Shown: positions 9,139 to 18,038, counted from the first letter of the stretch. The stretch is 64,000 nt of DNA from PALSA-612 sp963846915 (GCA_963846915.1 CAWJXV010000009.1:930001-994000), one strand, 5' to 3'. Made by a program: numbers and translations. The notes: a model not told the origin generated them from the letters alone.

Positions 9139-9636
9139 GTGCCGCTGCGCACGCTCGACGATGTCGACCGGGCGCTCATCGAGGCACTCCAGCAGAACGG
9201 GCGTGACTCGTTCCGGCGGATCGCGATCGAGGTCGGTGTCTCCGAGGCGACCATCCGCTCGCGCTACCAGCGTCTCTGCGAGGAAGGCACCGTCCAGGTC
9301 ACGGCCGTGACGAATCCACTCGGACTCGGCTTCGACGCGATGGCGATGGTCGGCGTCCGGACATCCGGCCCGCCGGAGGACGCGGCCGAGCAGATCGCCC
9401 AGCTCGACGAGGCCGACTACGTGGTCGTTGCCGCCGGGCAGTTCGACCTGCTCGTCGAGCTCGTGTGCATCGATCGACGACACCTCCTCGACGTGACGAA
9501 CACGATCAGGGCGTTCGACAGCGTCGCCTCGACCGAGACCTTCGTCTATCTCGAGCTGCACAAGCAGCTGTACGACTGGGGCATCAGGAAGACAATCGAC
9601 GAGTCGCCCGCTGCGGCGGGGACAAAAGGAGGCTGA
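9139..9636 (+). CDS. Lrp/AsnC-family transcriptional regulator
   Basis: An N-terminal winged helix-turn-helix (LDDVDRALIEALQQNGRDSFRRIA, then VGVSEATIRSRYQRL, residues 4-50) is followed by an Lrp ligand-binding RAM domain (VVVAAGQFDLLVELVC near residue 100). From the GTG at 9139 it has 165 residues, the family norm. The ATG at 9058 would add a 27-residue tail and run through the palindromic operator, so it is not preferred. It overlaps the permease start by one base (TGATG). Lrp proteins usually act on neighbouring amino-acid or amine genes, here probably the permease operon and the divergent reductase. Confidence 0.85.
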   Translation: MPLRTLDDVDRALIEALQQNGRDSFRRIAIEVGVSEATIRSRYQRLCEEGTVQVTAVTNPLGLGFDAMAMVGVRTSGPPEDAAEQIAQLDEADYVVVAAGQFDLLVELVCIDRRHLLDVTNTIRAFDSVASTETFVYLELHKQLYDWGIRKTIDESPAAAGTKGG

Positions 9637-11162
9637 TGGCAACCGTCGAGCTCACCGATCCCGCACCGAGCGGTCTCCACTCGGAGCCGCTCGACAAGGG
9701 CCTGAAGGCCGGCGCGCTCGGGTTCCTCTCGAGCGTCGTCATCGGCGTCGCCTCGACGGCTCCGGCCTACAGCCTGGCGGCGACGCTGGGCTTCGTCACC
9801 GTCATCGCCGGCATCGGCTACCAGGCGCCGATCGTGATGGTGCTCGCGTTCGTGCCGATGCTCCTGATCGCGCTCGCCTACAAATACCTGAACCAGGCCG
9901 ACCCCGACTGCGGCACGACCTTCACCTGGGCGACGCGCGCGTTCGGGCCGTACACCGGGTGGCTCGGCGGCTGGGGGATCCTCTACGCGGACGTGCTCGT
10001 GATGGCGAGCCTGTCGCAGATCGCCGGCAGCTACACGTTCCTGCTCTTCGGTGCCGACCACGCCGCCGCCAGCAAGCTCTGGGTCGGGGTCGCCGGCGTG
10101 GTCTGGATCCTGCTCATGAGCCTGATCTGCTACATCGGCATCGAGGTCTCGGCCAAGACGCAGTGGTACCTGCTCAGCGCGGAGATCATCGTCCTCGCGC
10201 TGTTCTCGGTCGTGGCGCTCGCGAAGGTCTGGTCGGGCAACGCTCCACACGGCGTCGACCCCTCCTGGAGCTGGCTCAACCCCTTCGACATCGGCAGCTT
10301 CGGCGCCCTCACCGACGGCCTGCTGCTCGCGATCTTCATCTACTGGGGGTGGGACACGGCCGTCTCCGTGAACGAGGAGACCGAGGACGCGACGAAGACG
10401 CCCGGCCGCGCCGCCGTCGTCTCGACGTTCATCCTGCTCGGCATCTACCTGGTCGTCTCGATCGCCGCGCAGGCCTACCACGGGGTCGGCTATCTGAACG
10501 CCCACGCCGACGACATCCTCAGCTCGCTCGGCACGCAGGTGCTGCCATGGCACCTCGACAAGCTGCTGATCATCGCCGTGCTGACGTCGGCCTCGGCGTC
10601 GACCCAGACGACGATCCTCCCGACGACCCGCGCGAGCCTGTCCATGGCCGCCCACGGCGCGATCCCGAAGCACTTCGCCCGCATCCACCCGCGGTACCTG
10701 ACGCCGGGCGTGTCGACGATCTGGATGGCGGCCGTGTCGATCGCGTGCTTCGTCTTCCTCAACTCGGTCTCGAGCAACATCCTCGGGGACTCGGTGACCG
10801 CGACCGGCTTCGGCATCGCGTTCTACTACGGGCTGACCGGGTTCGCCTGCTTCTGGTACTTCCGCCGCGAGCTGACGAAGAGCGTGCGGACACTCTTCTA
10901 TGTCGGGATCCTGCCGCTCGTCGGCGGCCTCGTGCTGTTCACGCTGCTCGGCTACGACGTCTACCAGCAGACCGATCCGAGCTTCACGAACGTGGGGAGC
11001 GCGTGGCTCGGCGTCGGGCCGCCGGTGGCGATCGCGGGAGTCGCCCTGGCGCTCGGGATCGTGCTGATGATCGTGCAGCGCCTCGTCGCGCCGAAGCCGT
11101 TCTTCGGCTGGAAGCGCGAGACGGCTCCGCCCGGCGTCCTCGAGGAGCCGGCGAGTGCCTAG
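9636..11162 (+). CDS. APC-superfamily amino acid/polyamine permease
   Basis: A 508-residue membrane protein with about 12 segments. The N-terminal consensus GALGFLSSVVIGVASTAPAYSLA (residues 24-46) is the APC substrate-binding helix region. FIYWGWDTAVSVNEETEDA near residue 240 and STQTTILPTTRASLSMAAHG near residue 330 are characteristic of amino acid permeases. The ATG overlaps the regulator's TGA and has a strong AAAGGAGG ribosome site. The context suggests import of putrescine or a related amine/amino acid; the substrate cannot be read from the sequence. Confidence 0.85.
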   Translation: MATVELTDPAPSGLHSEPLDKGLKAGALGFLSSVVIGVASTAPAYSLAATLGFVTVIAGIGYQAPIVMVLAFVPMLLIALAYKYLNQADPDCGTTFTWATRAFGPYTGWLGGWGILYADVLVMASLSQIAGSYTFLLFGADHAAASKLWVGVAGVVWILLMSLICYIGIEVSAKTQWYLLSAEIIVLALFSVVALAKVWSGNAPHGVDPSWSWLNPFDIGSFGALTDGLLLAIFIYWGWDTAVSVNEETEDATKTPGRAAVVSTFILLGIYLVVSIAAQAYHGVGYLNAHADDILSSLGTQVLPWHLDKLLIIAVLTSASASTQTTILPTTRASLSMAAHGAIPKHFARIHPRYLTPGVSTIWMAAVSIACFVFLNSVSSNILGDSVTATGFGIAFYYGLTGFACFWYFRRELTKSVRTLFYVGILPLVGGLVLFTLLGYDVYQQTDPSFTNVGSAWLGVGPPVAIAGVALALGIVLMIVQRLVAPKPFFGWKRETAPPGVLEEPASA

Positions 11163-11583
11163 CTCGATCGTCGTCGGCTACGACGGGTCCGAGGGTGCGC
11201 GTGCCGCGCTCGCCAAGGCGGTCGAGCTCGCGAAGCTCGACGGCTCCAGGCTGATCGTCGTCTTCGGCTACGAGATCCCGGCGGCGTGGGGCGGCGAGAC
11301 GGGCGACTATCGCCGTGCCGTCCGGGAGCTGGGCGAGGAGAGGACCCAGGATGCGGTCGACCGTGTCCGCGACGCCGGCGTCGAGTTCGAGGTCGAGCTC
11401 GTGCCCGAGCGGCCGGCGGAGGGCCTCGTCAGCGTCGCCGAGCGGCACGACGCGTCGGTCATCGTCGTCGGCACGAACGGGGAGCATCCGATCAAGGGCG
11501 TCGTGCTCGGCTCGGTGCCGCACAAGCTGCTGCACATCTCGCCCGTGCCGGTCCTCGTCGTCCCCAAGCCCGAGGCGGAGTGA
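11155..11583 (+). CDS. Universal stress protein (UspA family)
   Basis: A 142-residue single Usp domain. It starts IVVGYDGSEGARAAL and ends with the ATP-binding signature GTNGEHPIKGVVLGSVPHKLL (G-x2-G-x9-G-S pattern), so it is probably an ATP-binding UspA of the MJ0577 type. The GTG start lies inside the last codons of the permease gene (8-bp overlap), so it is translated with it. Fusion or pairing of Usp proteins with APC transporters is common and may tune transport activity. Confidence 0.85.
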   Translation: MPSSIVVGYDGSEGARAALAKAVELAKLDGSRLIVVFGYEIPAAWGGETGDYRRAVRELGEERTQDAVDRVRDAGVEFEVELVPERPAEGLVSVAERHDASVIVVGTNGEHPIKGVVLGSVPHKLLHISPVPVLVVPKPEAE

Positions 11584-12989
11584 GCGTCGGCGAGTCGTCG
11601 ATGTCCCTGACCGAGCTCCAGCGCGCGGCGCGCGACCACCTGTGGATGCATTTCACGCGCATGGGCAGCTACGCGAGCGCCGACGTCCCGATGATCGTGC
11701 GCGGCGACGGCTGCTACCTCGAGGACGCGACCGGCCACCGCTATCTCGACGCCCTTGCGGGTCTCTTCTCCGTGAACATCGGCTACGGCTTCGGCCGCGA
11801 GATCGGGGAAGCGGCGCTCGAGCAGATGAGCGAGCTGCCCTTCTACACCACCTGGTCGTATGCGCATCCGCGCGCCGTCGAGCTCGCCGCCGAGCTGGCG
11901 TCGCTCGCGCCCGGCGACCTCAACCGCTCGTTCTTCGTCTCCGGCGGCTCGGAGGCGGTCGAGTCGGCGTGGAAGCTCGCGCGCCAGTACTACCAGGCAC
12001 GCGAGGGGCATTCGGGGAAGCCGGGCCGCCGCTACAAGGCAATCGCCCGGCGCCTCGCCTACCACGGGACGACGATGGGGGCGCTGTCGCTGAACGGCGT
12101 GCCTCCGATCCGCCAGCCCTTCGAGCCGCTCGTGCCCGAGGTGCGGCACGTTCACAACACGAACCGCTACCACCGACCCGCCGCTGAGACCGAGGAGCAG
12201 TTCACCGCCTTCCTGCTCGACGAGCTCGAGCACACGATCATGGCGATGGGTCCCGAAACGGTCTGCCTCGTCCACATGGAGCCGGTGCAGTCGACCGGAG
12301 GCTGCCTCACGCCTCCCGCCGGCTACTTCCAGGGCGTGCGGGCGCTCTGCGACCGGTACGACATCCTGCTCTCGGCAGACGAGGTGATCACCGGCTTCGG
12401 CCGGATCGGTCACTGGTTCGGCTCGGAGCGCTACGACATCCGGCCCGACCTCGTCACCTGCGCGAAGGGCCTGTCCTCGTCCTACGCGTCGATCGGCGCG
12501 GTGATGGCGACCGACCGCGTCTTCGAGCCGTTCCTCGCCGATGCGTCCATGTTCTCGCACGGCATCACGTTCGGCGGTCACCCGGTCATGTGCGCGATCG
12601 CGCTCAAGAACATCGAGATCATGAAGCGGGAGCGGATGGTCGAGGGCGTGCTCGAGCACGAGGACGCGTTCCGGCGGACGCTCGAGCAGCTGCTCGACCT
12701 TCCGATCGTCGGCGACGTCCGCGGCGCGGGCTTCTTCTACTCGCTCGAGCTCGTCAAGGACAAGGAGACGCGCGCAACGTTCGACGCCGACGAGTGCGAA
12801 TGGCTGCTGCGGGGGTTCCTCTCGCACCGGCTGCTCGAGTGCGGGCTCATCTGCCGTGCGGACGATCGCGGCGATCCCGTACTCCAGCTCTCGCCGCCAC
12901 TCGTCGCCAGACAGCAAGAGTTCGACGAGATCGTCCGCATCCTCGGCGAGGTGCTCACCGAGGCGTGGGACAAGCTGCGCCGTCGGTAG
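11580..12989 (+). CDS. Class III aminotransferase (putrescine/polyamine-pyruvate type)
   Basis: PLP-dependent omega-aminotransferase. The Schiff-base lysine is in DLVTCAKGLSSSY near residue 296. LLSADEVITGFGR supplies the PLP aspartate, and FFVSGGSEAVESAWKLARQYY plus AYHGTTMGALS are class III blocks. Length is about 469 residues. The GTG at 11580 overlaps the previous TGA (GTGA); the ATG at 11601 is an alternative. N-terminal HLWMHFTRMG resembles SpuC/putrescine-pyruvate aminotransferases. With the aldehyde dehydrogenase at 4873 it would form the putrescine, 4-aminobutanal, GABA route. Beta-alanine-pyruvate transamination is the main alternative. Confidence 0.85.
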   Translation: MSVGESSMSLTELQRAARDHLWMHFTRMGSYASADVPMIVRGDGCYLEDATGHRYLDALAGLFSVNIGYGFGREIGEAALEQMSELPFYTTWSYAHPRAVELAAELASLAPGDLNRSFFVSGGSEAVESAWKLARQYYQAREGHSGKPGRRYKAIARRLAYHGTTMGALSLNGVPPIRQPFEPLVPEVRHVHNTNRYHRPAAETEEQFTAFLLDELEHTIMAMGPETVCLVHMEPVQSTGGCLTPPAGYFQGVRALCDRYDILLSADEVITGFGRIGHWFGSERYDIRPDLVTCAKGLSSSYASIGAVMATDRVFEPFLADASMFSHGITFGGHPVMCAIALKNIEIMKRERMVEGVLEHEDAFRRTLEQLLDLPIVGDVRGAGFFYSLELVKDKETRATFDADECEWLLRGFLSHRLLECGLICRADDRGDPVLQLSPPLVARQQEFDEIVRILGEVLTEAWDKLRRR

Positions 12990-14362
12990 CGCCGGGCGAC
13001 CATCCCGCCTGGTGGCTCGAGGACGCTCCGCCCGACCCGGCCGCGCCGCCGCTCGAGGGCGAGCTCGAATGTGACGTCGCGATCGTCGGCGGCGGGTACA
13101 CCGGGCTGTGGACGGCGCTCCAGCTGAAGGAACGCGAGCCGGCGCTCGACGTGGCCGTGCTCGAGGCCGAGTTCTGCGGCTTCGGGCCGAGCGGGCGGAA
13201 CGGCGGATTCCTGGAGAGCTTCTGGCCTGCGCTCGCGCGGCTCCGCGGGCGTGTGGGCGACGAAGGTGCGCTCACGGTCGCCCGTGCGTCGACCGGCGTC
13301 TTCGCGGCGGTGCGCGCGCTCGGTGAGGACGTGTGGCTGCGGGAGTCGGGGATGATGACGGTCTCGACCGCTCCGTCCCAGGACGCCGCCGTCGACGACG
13401 CCGTCCAGGCTGCGGCTGCGCTCGGCGTGCCGGAAGAGGCCGTGGCGCTCTCTGCGGAGGAGGTGCGCCGACGCTGCTCGTCACCCCGCTTCCGCCGAGG
13501 TGTCCTCTTTCCGTCGGCCGGGACGGTGCAGCCTGCAGCGCTCGTACGCGCGCTGCGCCGTGCCGCCCTCGCGCGCGGCGTCCGGCTGTACGAGGGCACG
13601 CGCGCGACCCGGATCGCCGACAGCCTCGTCGAGACGCCGGGCGGCCGCGTGCGCGCGCCCGACGTCGTCTTGGCGACGAACGTGTGGATGACCGGCTGGC
13701 GCGGGTCGGGCCGGCGCCTGACGAACTTCGGCAGCTACGCCGTCCTCACGGAACCGGCACCGGATGCGCTCGCCGAGATCGGCTGGACCGGAGGCGAGGC
13801 GATCGTCGACGGGCGGATGTTCGTGCACTACTTCCGCACGACCGCCGACGGCCGCGTGCTGATGGGCTCGGGCTCGGGGCCGATCGGCTTCGGCGGCCGC
13901 GTCGATCGCCGCTTCACGCACGATGTGGCGTCGGCGGCGAGAGCCGAGCAGGGGCTGCGCGTGCTCCTGCCCGCGCTCGGGGCACTTCGGGTCGAACGGG
14001 CCTGGGGTGGCCCGGTCGACGTCTCCTCCGACCACCTTCCGTTCTTCGGCACCGTGCCGGGCGCGCGGATCCACTTCGGCGCCGGCTACTCGGGGAACGG
14101 CGTCGGCCCGAGCTGGCTCGGCGGCCAGATCCTCGCCTCGCTCGTCCTCGGCGCCGACGACGAGTGGTCTCGCCTGCCGCTCACGACGCGGCGCGTGCCC
14201 TCGTTCCCGCCCGAGCCGCTGCGCCGTCTCGGCGGCGGGCTGATCCGCTGGGGGATCCTGAGCGTCGAGGACGCCGAGGATTCCGGCCGCCGTCCTCCGC
14301 CCGGCGCGCGCTTCGTCTCGTCGCTTCCGCGCCGCCTCGGCCTGCGCGTCGGGACGCGCTAG
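12965..14362 (+). CDS. FAD-dependent amine oxidoreductase (gamma-glutamylputrescine oxidase/DadA-like)
   Basis: The dinucleotide-binding motif CDVAIVGGGYTGLWTALQL sits near residues 35-55, followed by GRNGGF, which marks the PuuB/DAO family. The C-terminal FAD block is FGAGYSGNGVGPSWLGGQ. About 465 residues. The GTG at 12965 overlaps the aminotransferase by 25 bp; no other start lies before the Rossmann fold. WGGPVDVSSDHLPFFG matches gamma-glutamylputrescine oxidoreductases and related amino acid oxidases. It gives an oxidative deamination step alongside the transamination route. Without PuuA nearby, the glutamylated substrate is uncertain. Confidence 0.8.
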   Translation: MGQAAPSVAPGDHPAWWLEDAPPDPAAPPLEGELECDVAIVGGGYTGLWTALQLKEREPALDVAVLEAEFCGFGPSGRNGGFLESFWPALARLRGRVGDEGALTVARASTGVFAAVRALGEDVWLRESGMMTVSTAPSQDAAVDDAVQAAAALGVPEEAVALSAEEVRRRCSSPRFRRGVLFPSAGTVQPAALVRALRRAALARGVRLYEGTRATRIADSLVETPGGRVRAPDVVLATNVWMTGWRGSGRRLTNFGSYAVLTEPAPDALAEIGWTGGEAIVDGRMFVHYFRTTADGRVLMGSGSGPIGFGGRVDRRFTHDVASAARAEQGLRVLLPALGALRVERAWGGPVDVSSDHLPFFGTVPGARIHFGAGYSGNGVGPSWLGGQILASLVLGADDEWSRLPLTTRRVPSFPPEPLRRLGGGLIRWGILSVEDAEDSGRRPPPGARFVSSLPRRLGLRVGTR

Positions 14363-15075
14363 TCGGCGACCTCGACCTGCGAGTGCTTCAGCCCCACGAC
14401 GTAGGGAACGATGCGCGCGGTCATGGCCGCGTTGTAGGCCGTCCGCTCGAGCCAGGTCGCCGGGTCGGGCGCCGCGACCGGCTCCGCCACCCTGGCCATG
14501 TCCACGTAGTAGAAGTGCTCCTGGCCGAGCCCTTCGAGCTCTTCGTCGATCGGTGTGGCGAGCTCGGAGAACGGCGCCCCTGCGAGCGCGTGGACGGGCT
14601 CGGTCATCAGCACGTACTCGTCGATCGGAACCGAGTTCTTCAGCATCCGGTGGACGATGATCACATCGACTCCCGCGAGCGTCTTCCCGCCCCGCCGCGG
14701 CGTGAGCACCACCTGCCCGTAGTGGGCAACGACCTTGACGTTGAGCCGTCCGGTCTGGTGGCACGCGTCGCACCGGCAGACGCTGAGCGACTCCATCTTC
14801 CCCTGCTCGGTGTGGAACGCAGCGTGCATCGAAGTCGCGAGGCCCGAGAGCGAGCGCGTCACCGTCTGGGCGGTTGGATCGGTCACGTAGAGGAAGGCCG
14901 CGTCCCCTTCGAGCGCGGACAGCTCGAGGTCGGGCGCCGAGTCAATGACTGCGTCCAGGAGCCGCAGGGTGTTCTCCTGCGCATGGGCGAGGCTCATCCG
15001 GTGCAGGTTCATGAACCGCGTGTAGCCGCCGATGTCGGCGATCAGGAGCAGCGCGTTGACGGTGTCGGCGCTCAC
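14359..15075 (-). CDS. DUF2652/nucleotidyl-cyclase-like protein
   Basis: 238 residues beginning NALLLIADIGGYTRFMNLH, the class III cyclase fold opening in which Asp and Gly-Tyr-Thr occupy the metal/nucleotide site. ELSALEGDAAFLYV follows, as in cyclase homology domains. A cysteine cluster CRCDAC near residues 98-103 is an unusual insertion that could bind metal. The second metal aspartate and the adenine-specifying lysine cannot be confidently placed, so catalysis is unproven. The family is annotated as DUF2652 in related bacteria. It is convergent with the oxidase (4-bp overlap of ends). Confidence 0.65.
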   Translation of the reverse strand: MSADTVNALLLIADIGGYTRFMNLHRMSLAHAQENTLRLLDAVIDSAPDLELSALEGDAAFLYVTDPTAQTVTRSLSGLATSMHAAFHTEQGKMESLSVCRCDACHQTGRLNVKVVAHYGQVVLTPRRGGKTLAGVDVIIVHRMLKNSVPIDEYVLMTEPVHALAGAPFSELATPIDEELEGLGQEHFYYVDMARVAEPVAAPDPATWLERTAYNAAMTARIVPYVVGLKHSQVEVAD

Positions 15076-15106
15076 GGGCCGATGCTACTTCGCACGGGGG
15101 CGCGGG

Positions 15107-16165
15107 TCAGTTCGAGAGCGCCAGCTGACGGTACGGCTCGAGGTTCGAGACGCCCACGCCGACGAGGCGGAGCGGGCCGGGGCGATCTTGGAGCGCGCGG
15201 TCGAGGAGGGAGCACGCGAGATCGCCGATCGTCTCCGCGTCGTCGATGCCAGCGGTCAGCGTCGTCGAGCGGCTGCGGATCGCGAAGTCGGGATAGCGCA
15301 CCTTCGTCGTCACCGTGCGGGCGCACTCGCCGCGGCCGGCCAGGTAGTTGGCGACGCCTCCCGCCATGCGGCGGAGCTCGGCGTGGAGGACCTCCGTCTC
15401 CTCGATGTCGCGCTCGAACGTCTCCTCCTGACTGATCGAGATGCGCTCCACGGCGAGGTCGAGCGGCCGCGGGTCGATGCCTCGTGCCCGGTCGCGCAGC
15501 ATCAGGCCGACCTTGCCGGGCAGGAGGCGTGCGACCTCGGTGTCCTCCAGCGCGGCGAGCTGACCGACGGTCTCGATGCCGGCGCGCGCGAGCCTGACCT
15601 CCGCCTTCGGGCCGACGCCGGGGAGCTTCCGCACGGCGAACGCCGCCAGGTACGAGGCCTCGCGCCCGGCCGGGACGACCGTGATGCCGCCGGGCTTGCG
15701 TGCGTCGCTCGCGACCTTGGCGACGACCTTGCAGGAGGCGACGCCGAGCGAGCACGTCAGGCTCGTCGACCCGCGCACCGCCGCCTGCACCGCATTCGCG
15801 ACGCGCCGCGCGGCGAGAAAGTTGTCGTGCGCGACCTCTCCGACGTCGAGGTAGCCCTCGTCGAGACCCGTTCGCTCGACGGTGGGCACGACCTCGCGCA
15901 CGGCTGCCCAGACGGCCTGCGAGTACTGGCGATAGAGCGTGTGCCTCGGCCGGACGAAGACGGCGTGCGGGCAGCGCCGGATCGCCTCGGCGCAGCTCAT
16001 CGCCGAGTGGATCCCGAAGCGCCGCGCCGCATAGTTCGCCGTCGCGACGACGCCGCGGCCGCGCGGATCGCCGCCGACGACGAGCGGCTTCTCCCGGAGC
16101 GACGGCTCTTCAAGCTCCTCGACGGCGGCGAAGAACGCGTCCAGGTCGAGATGCGCGACGATCAC
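15107..16165 (-). CDS. dinB: DNA polymerase IV (Y-family translesion polymerase)
   Basis: 352 residues starting IVAHLDLDAFFAAVEELEEP, with the first catalytic carboxylate in DLDAFF and the second in ERTGLDEGYLDV. SLGVASCKVVAKVAS and the helix-hairpin-helix KLPGVGPKAE are present, followed by a little-finger domain. The last residues, RQLALSN, resemble a beta-clamp-binding motif. It synthesises across damaged DNA in the cytoplasm, usually in the SOS response; no clear LexA-type box was recognised upstream. Its start lies 20 bp from the end of the upstream transporter gene. Confidence 0.92.
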   Translation of the reverse strand: MIVAHLDLDAFFAAVEELEEPSLREKPLVVGGDPRGRGVVATANYAARRFGIHSAMSCAEAIRRCPHAVFVRPRHTLYRQYSQAVWAAVREVVPTVERTGLDEGYLDVGEVAHDNFLAARRVANAVQAAVRGSTSLTCSLGVASCKVVAKVASDARKPGGITVVPAGREASYLAAFAVRKLPGVGPKAEVRLARAGIETVGQLAALEDTEVARLLPGKVGLMLRDRARGIDPRPLDLAVERISISQEETFERDIEETEVLHAELRRMAGGVANYLAGRGECARTVTTKVRYPDFAIRSRSTTLTAGIDDAETIGDLACSLLDRALQDRPGPLRLVGVGVSNLEPYRQLALSN

Positions 16166-16184
16166 CGTGGCAGGATAGGCAGCG

Positions 16185-17045
16185 CTACCGGAGGGCTCCG
16201 ATCAGGGCCCCGCCGGTGACGATCAGCGCCGCGCCGATCCACAGATGCCGGCCGACGAGCTCGGTGCGGCCGAGTAGGAGCGCCGCGAGCACGACGCCGA
16301 CGAGCGACTCGACGGCGACGAGCGGGCTGACGATCGACACGCGCCCGCGGGAGAACGCCTCGAAGAGGAAGACGTACGAGAGGCCCCAGAGGATGCCCGA
16401 CGGCGCGAACGCCCTGAACGCCGGCCCGAGCCCCCGCACCGGGCCCGAAGCGCCGCGGCGCACCATCAAGAAAACAGCCACCATGACGCCGCCCGCAACG
16501 ATCGTGGCCGCGGCCGCGAGCTCGGGCGAGACGTGCTCGTGCGTCGCCAGGTGACGAACGACGTTGTCGCGGGTCGCGAAGAATGCGGCCGAGCCGAACG
16601 CGAGCACGAGGCCGATCGAGCGGAACGCGTCCGGCCTGACCGGCTCGCGCGTCAGCGCGACGCCGCCGAGCACGATCAGCAGCGCGCCGGCGATCAGCAC
16701 GCCGCTGACCGGCTCGCCGAACGCGGCGAGCGCGATCGTCACCGAGACGAGCGGCGCCGCGCCGACGACGAGTGCCGTGCGTGAGGGCCCGGCGTCGCGG
16801 ACGGCGGCGACGTAGAGGATCTGCGATGCGCCGGGCGCGAGCAGCCCGGCCAGCAGGTACGGCCAGACATGACCGCTCCAGTCGAACCGCACGAGCGCCC
16901 CGATTCCGACCGGGATCAGCGCGGCGAGGATGGTCGCGAAGGCACCGAGCTCGGCGTCCGGATACCGCCCCAGCGCCCGGGTCAGCGTGACGGCGAGGGA
17001 GCCGAAGGCCGCTGCCGAGCACAGTGCGAGGACGACCGCCGCCAC
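16185..17045 (-). CDS. EamA/DMT-family drug/metabolite transporter
   Basis: 286 residues with ten hydrophobic segments in two EamA repeats. Repeat 1 includes LLAGLLAPGASQILYVAAVRDAG; repeat 2 includes GILWGLSYVFLFEAFSRGRVSIVSPLVAVESLVGVVLA. It is an inner-membrane permease whose substrate cannot be predicted. The GTG start at 17045 lies 6 nt after a TAGGTT -10 box, suggesting a leaderless message. It is divergent from the first ketopantoate-reductase gene and shares a palindromic promoter with it. Confidence 0.85.
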   Translation of the reverse strand: MAAVVLALCSAAAFGSLAVTLTRALGRYPDAELGAFATILAALIPVGIGALVRFDWSGHVWPYLLAGLLAPGASQILYVAAVRDAGPSRTALVVGAAPLVSVTIALAAFGEPVSGVLIAGALLIVLGGVALTREPVRPDAFRSIGLVLAFGSAAFFATRDNVVRHLATHEHVSPELAAAATIVAGGVMVAVFLMVRRGASGPVRGLGPAFRAFAPSGILWGLSYVFLFEAFSRGRVSIVSPLVAVESLVGVVLAALLLGRTELVGRHLWIGAALIVTGGALIGALR

Positions 17046-17051
17046 GGCTCG

Positions 17052-17068
17052 AACCTACCGTTTAGGTT
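17052..17068. promoter_or_regulatory. Symmetric divergent leaderless promoter pair
   Basis: AACCTA-CCGTT-TAGGTT is a perfect inverted repeat whose two arms are each a TAGGTT -10 box, one per strand. Each box ends exactly 6 nt before a GTG start (17045 minus, 17075 plus). Neither gene has a Shine-Dalgarno sequence. The two promoters face away from each other and would compete for the same DNA. Confidence 0.55.
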
Positions 17069-17074
17069 TGGCGG

Positions 17075-18025
17075 GTGAGCATCGAACGGGTTGTCGTTGT
17101 CGGGGGCGGCGTGATCGGGAGCCTGTACGCGGCCCATCTCGCGCGCATCGCCGACACGTGGGTGCTGACGCGCCGCGCCGAGCACGCCGAGGCGCTCGTT
17201 ACGACGGGTCTCCGCGTCTCCGGCAAGAGCGACTTCACCGCGGCGCTGCACGCGACGGCGGACGAGGCGACGCTGCCCGACGCCGACCTCGTCATCCTGG
17301 CGACGAAGGCGACCGACGTGGCCGACGCGGCGGCCCGGCTCGCCGGCCGGCTGCCGTCGGCGACGGTGATGACGATCCAGAACGGGCTTGGCGCCGAGGA
17401 GATCGTGCGTGCGCACGGCGAGCGGCCGCTGGTCTCGGCCGTCACCTTCATGAGCGGCGTCCGCCACTCGGACGCGCACGTCGAGTACGAGCTCGACACG
17501 GAGACGTGGCTCGGTCCCTTCGCGGGCACGACGTCGTTCGAGCACGCGCAGGAGATCGAGGCGCTGCTCGTCGAGTCCGGCCTCCGAGCCCGCGCCTTCC
17601 CCGACCTGCGGCCGGCGCAGTGGTCGAAGCTGATCTTCAACGCCACGGTGAACACGGTCGCGGCGCTCACCGACCTCCCTCACGTCGGCGCGTTCGCCCG
17701 TGTCGAGGGGCCGACCGACCTGGGCCTGCTCGTCCGCGACCTGATGGACGAGGGCAAGGCGGTTGCCGCGGCGGCGGGCGTCGAGCTGCACGAGGATCCG
17801 TGGGAGATGAACGTCCACGCAGTCCAGCGCGGGGAGACCGAGGCGGCCGCCGGCGCCTACGCGCACGTTCCGTCGATGCTCGAGGACGTGCGCTCGCGCC
17901 GTCCGACCGAGGTGGACTTCATCACGGGCGCGCTCGTCCGCGAGGCGGACCGCGTGTCCGTCCCGGTCCCGCTCCACGCGGCGATGTACCGCCTGGTCAA
18001 GGCGCGCGAGGCGGCGTACGCATGA
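17075..18025 (+). CDS. Ketopantoate reductase-family NADPH oxidoreductase, copy 1
   Basis: The Rossmann motif VVVVGGGVIGSLYAAHLA is at residues 5-22. MTIQNGLGAEE and the catalytic-lysine block QWSKLIFNATVNTVAALTDL, followed by RPTEVDFITGAL, define the 2-dehydropantoate 2-reductase (ApbA/PanE) family; 316 residues is normal. The gene is paired with a second family member and an M24 peptidase rather than other pantothenate genes, so a catabolic 2-keto acid or beta-keto substrate is plausible. Panthothenate biosynthesis itself cannot be ruled out. Confidence 0.82.
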   Translation: MSIERVVVVGGGVIGSLYAAHLARIADTWVLTRRAEHAEALVTTGLRVSGKSDFTAALHATADEATLPDADLVILATKATDVADAAARLAGRLPSATVMTIQNGLGAEEIVRAHGERPLVSAVTFMSGVRHSDAHVEYELDTETWLGPFAGTTSFEHAQEIEALLVESGLRARAFPDLRPAQWSKLIFNATVNTVAALTDLPHVGAFARVEGPTDLGLLVRDLMDEGKAVAAAAGVELHEDPWEMNVHAVQRGETEAAAGAYAHVPSMLEDVRSRRPTEVDFITGALVREADRVSVPVPLHAAMYRLVKAREAAYA

Positions 18026-18038
18026 CGACGGCGTCCGA

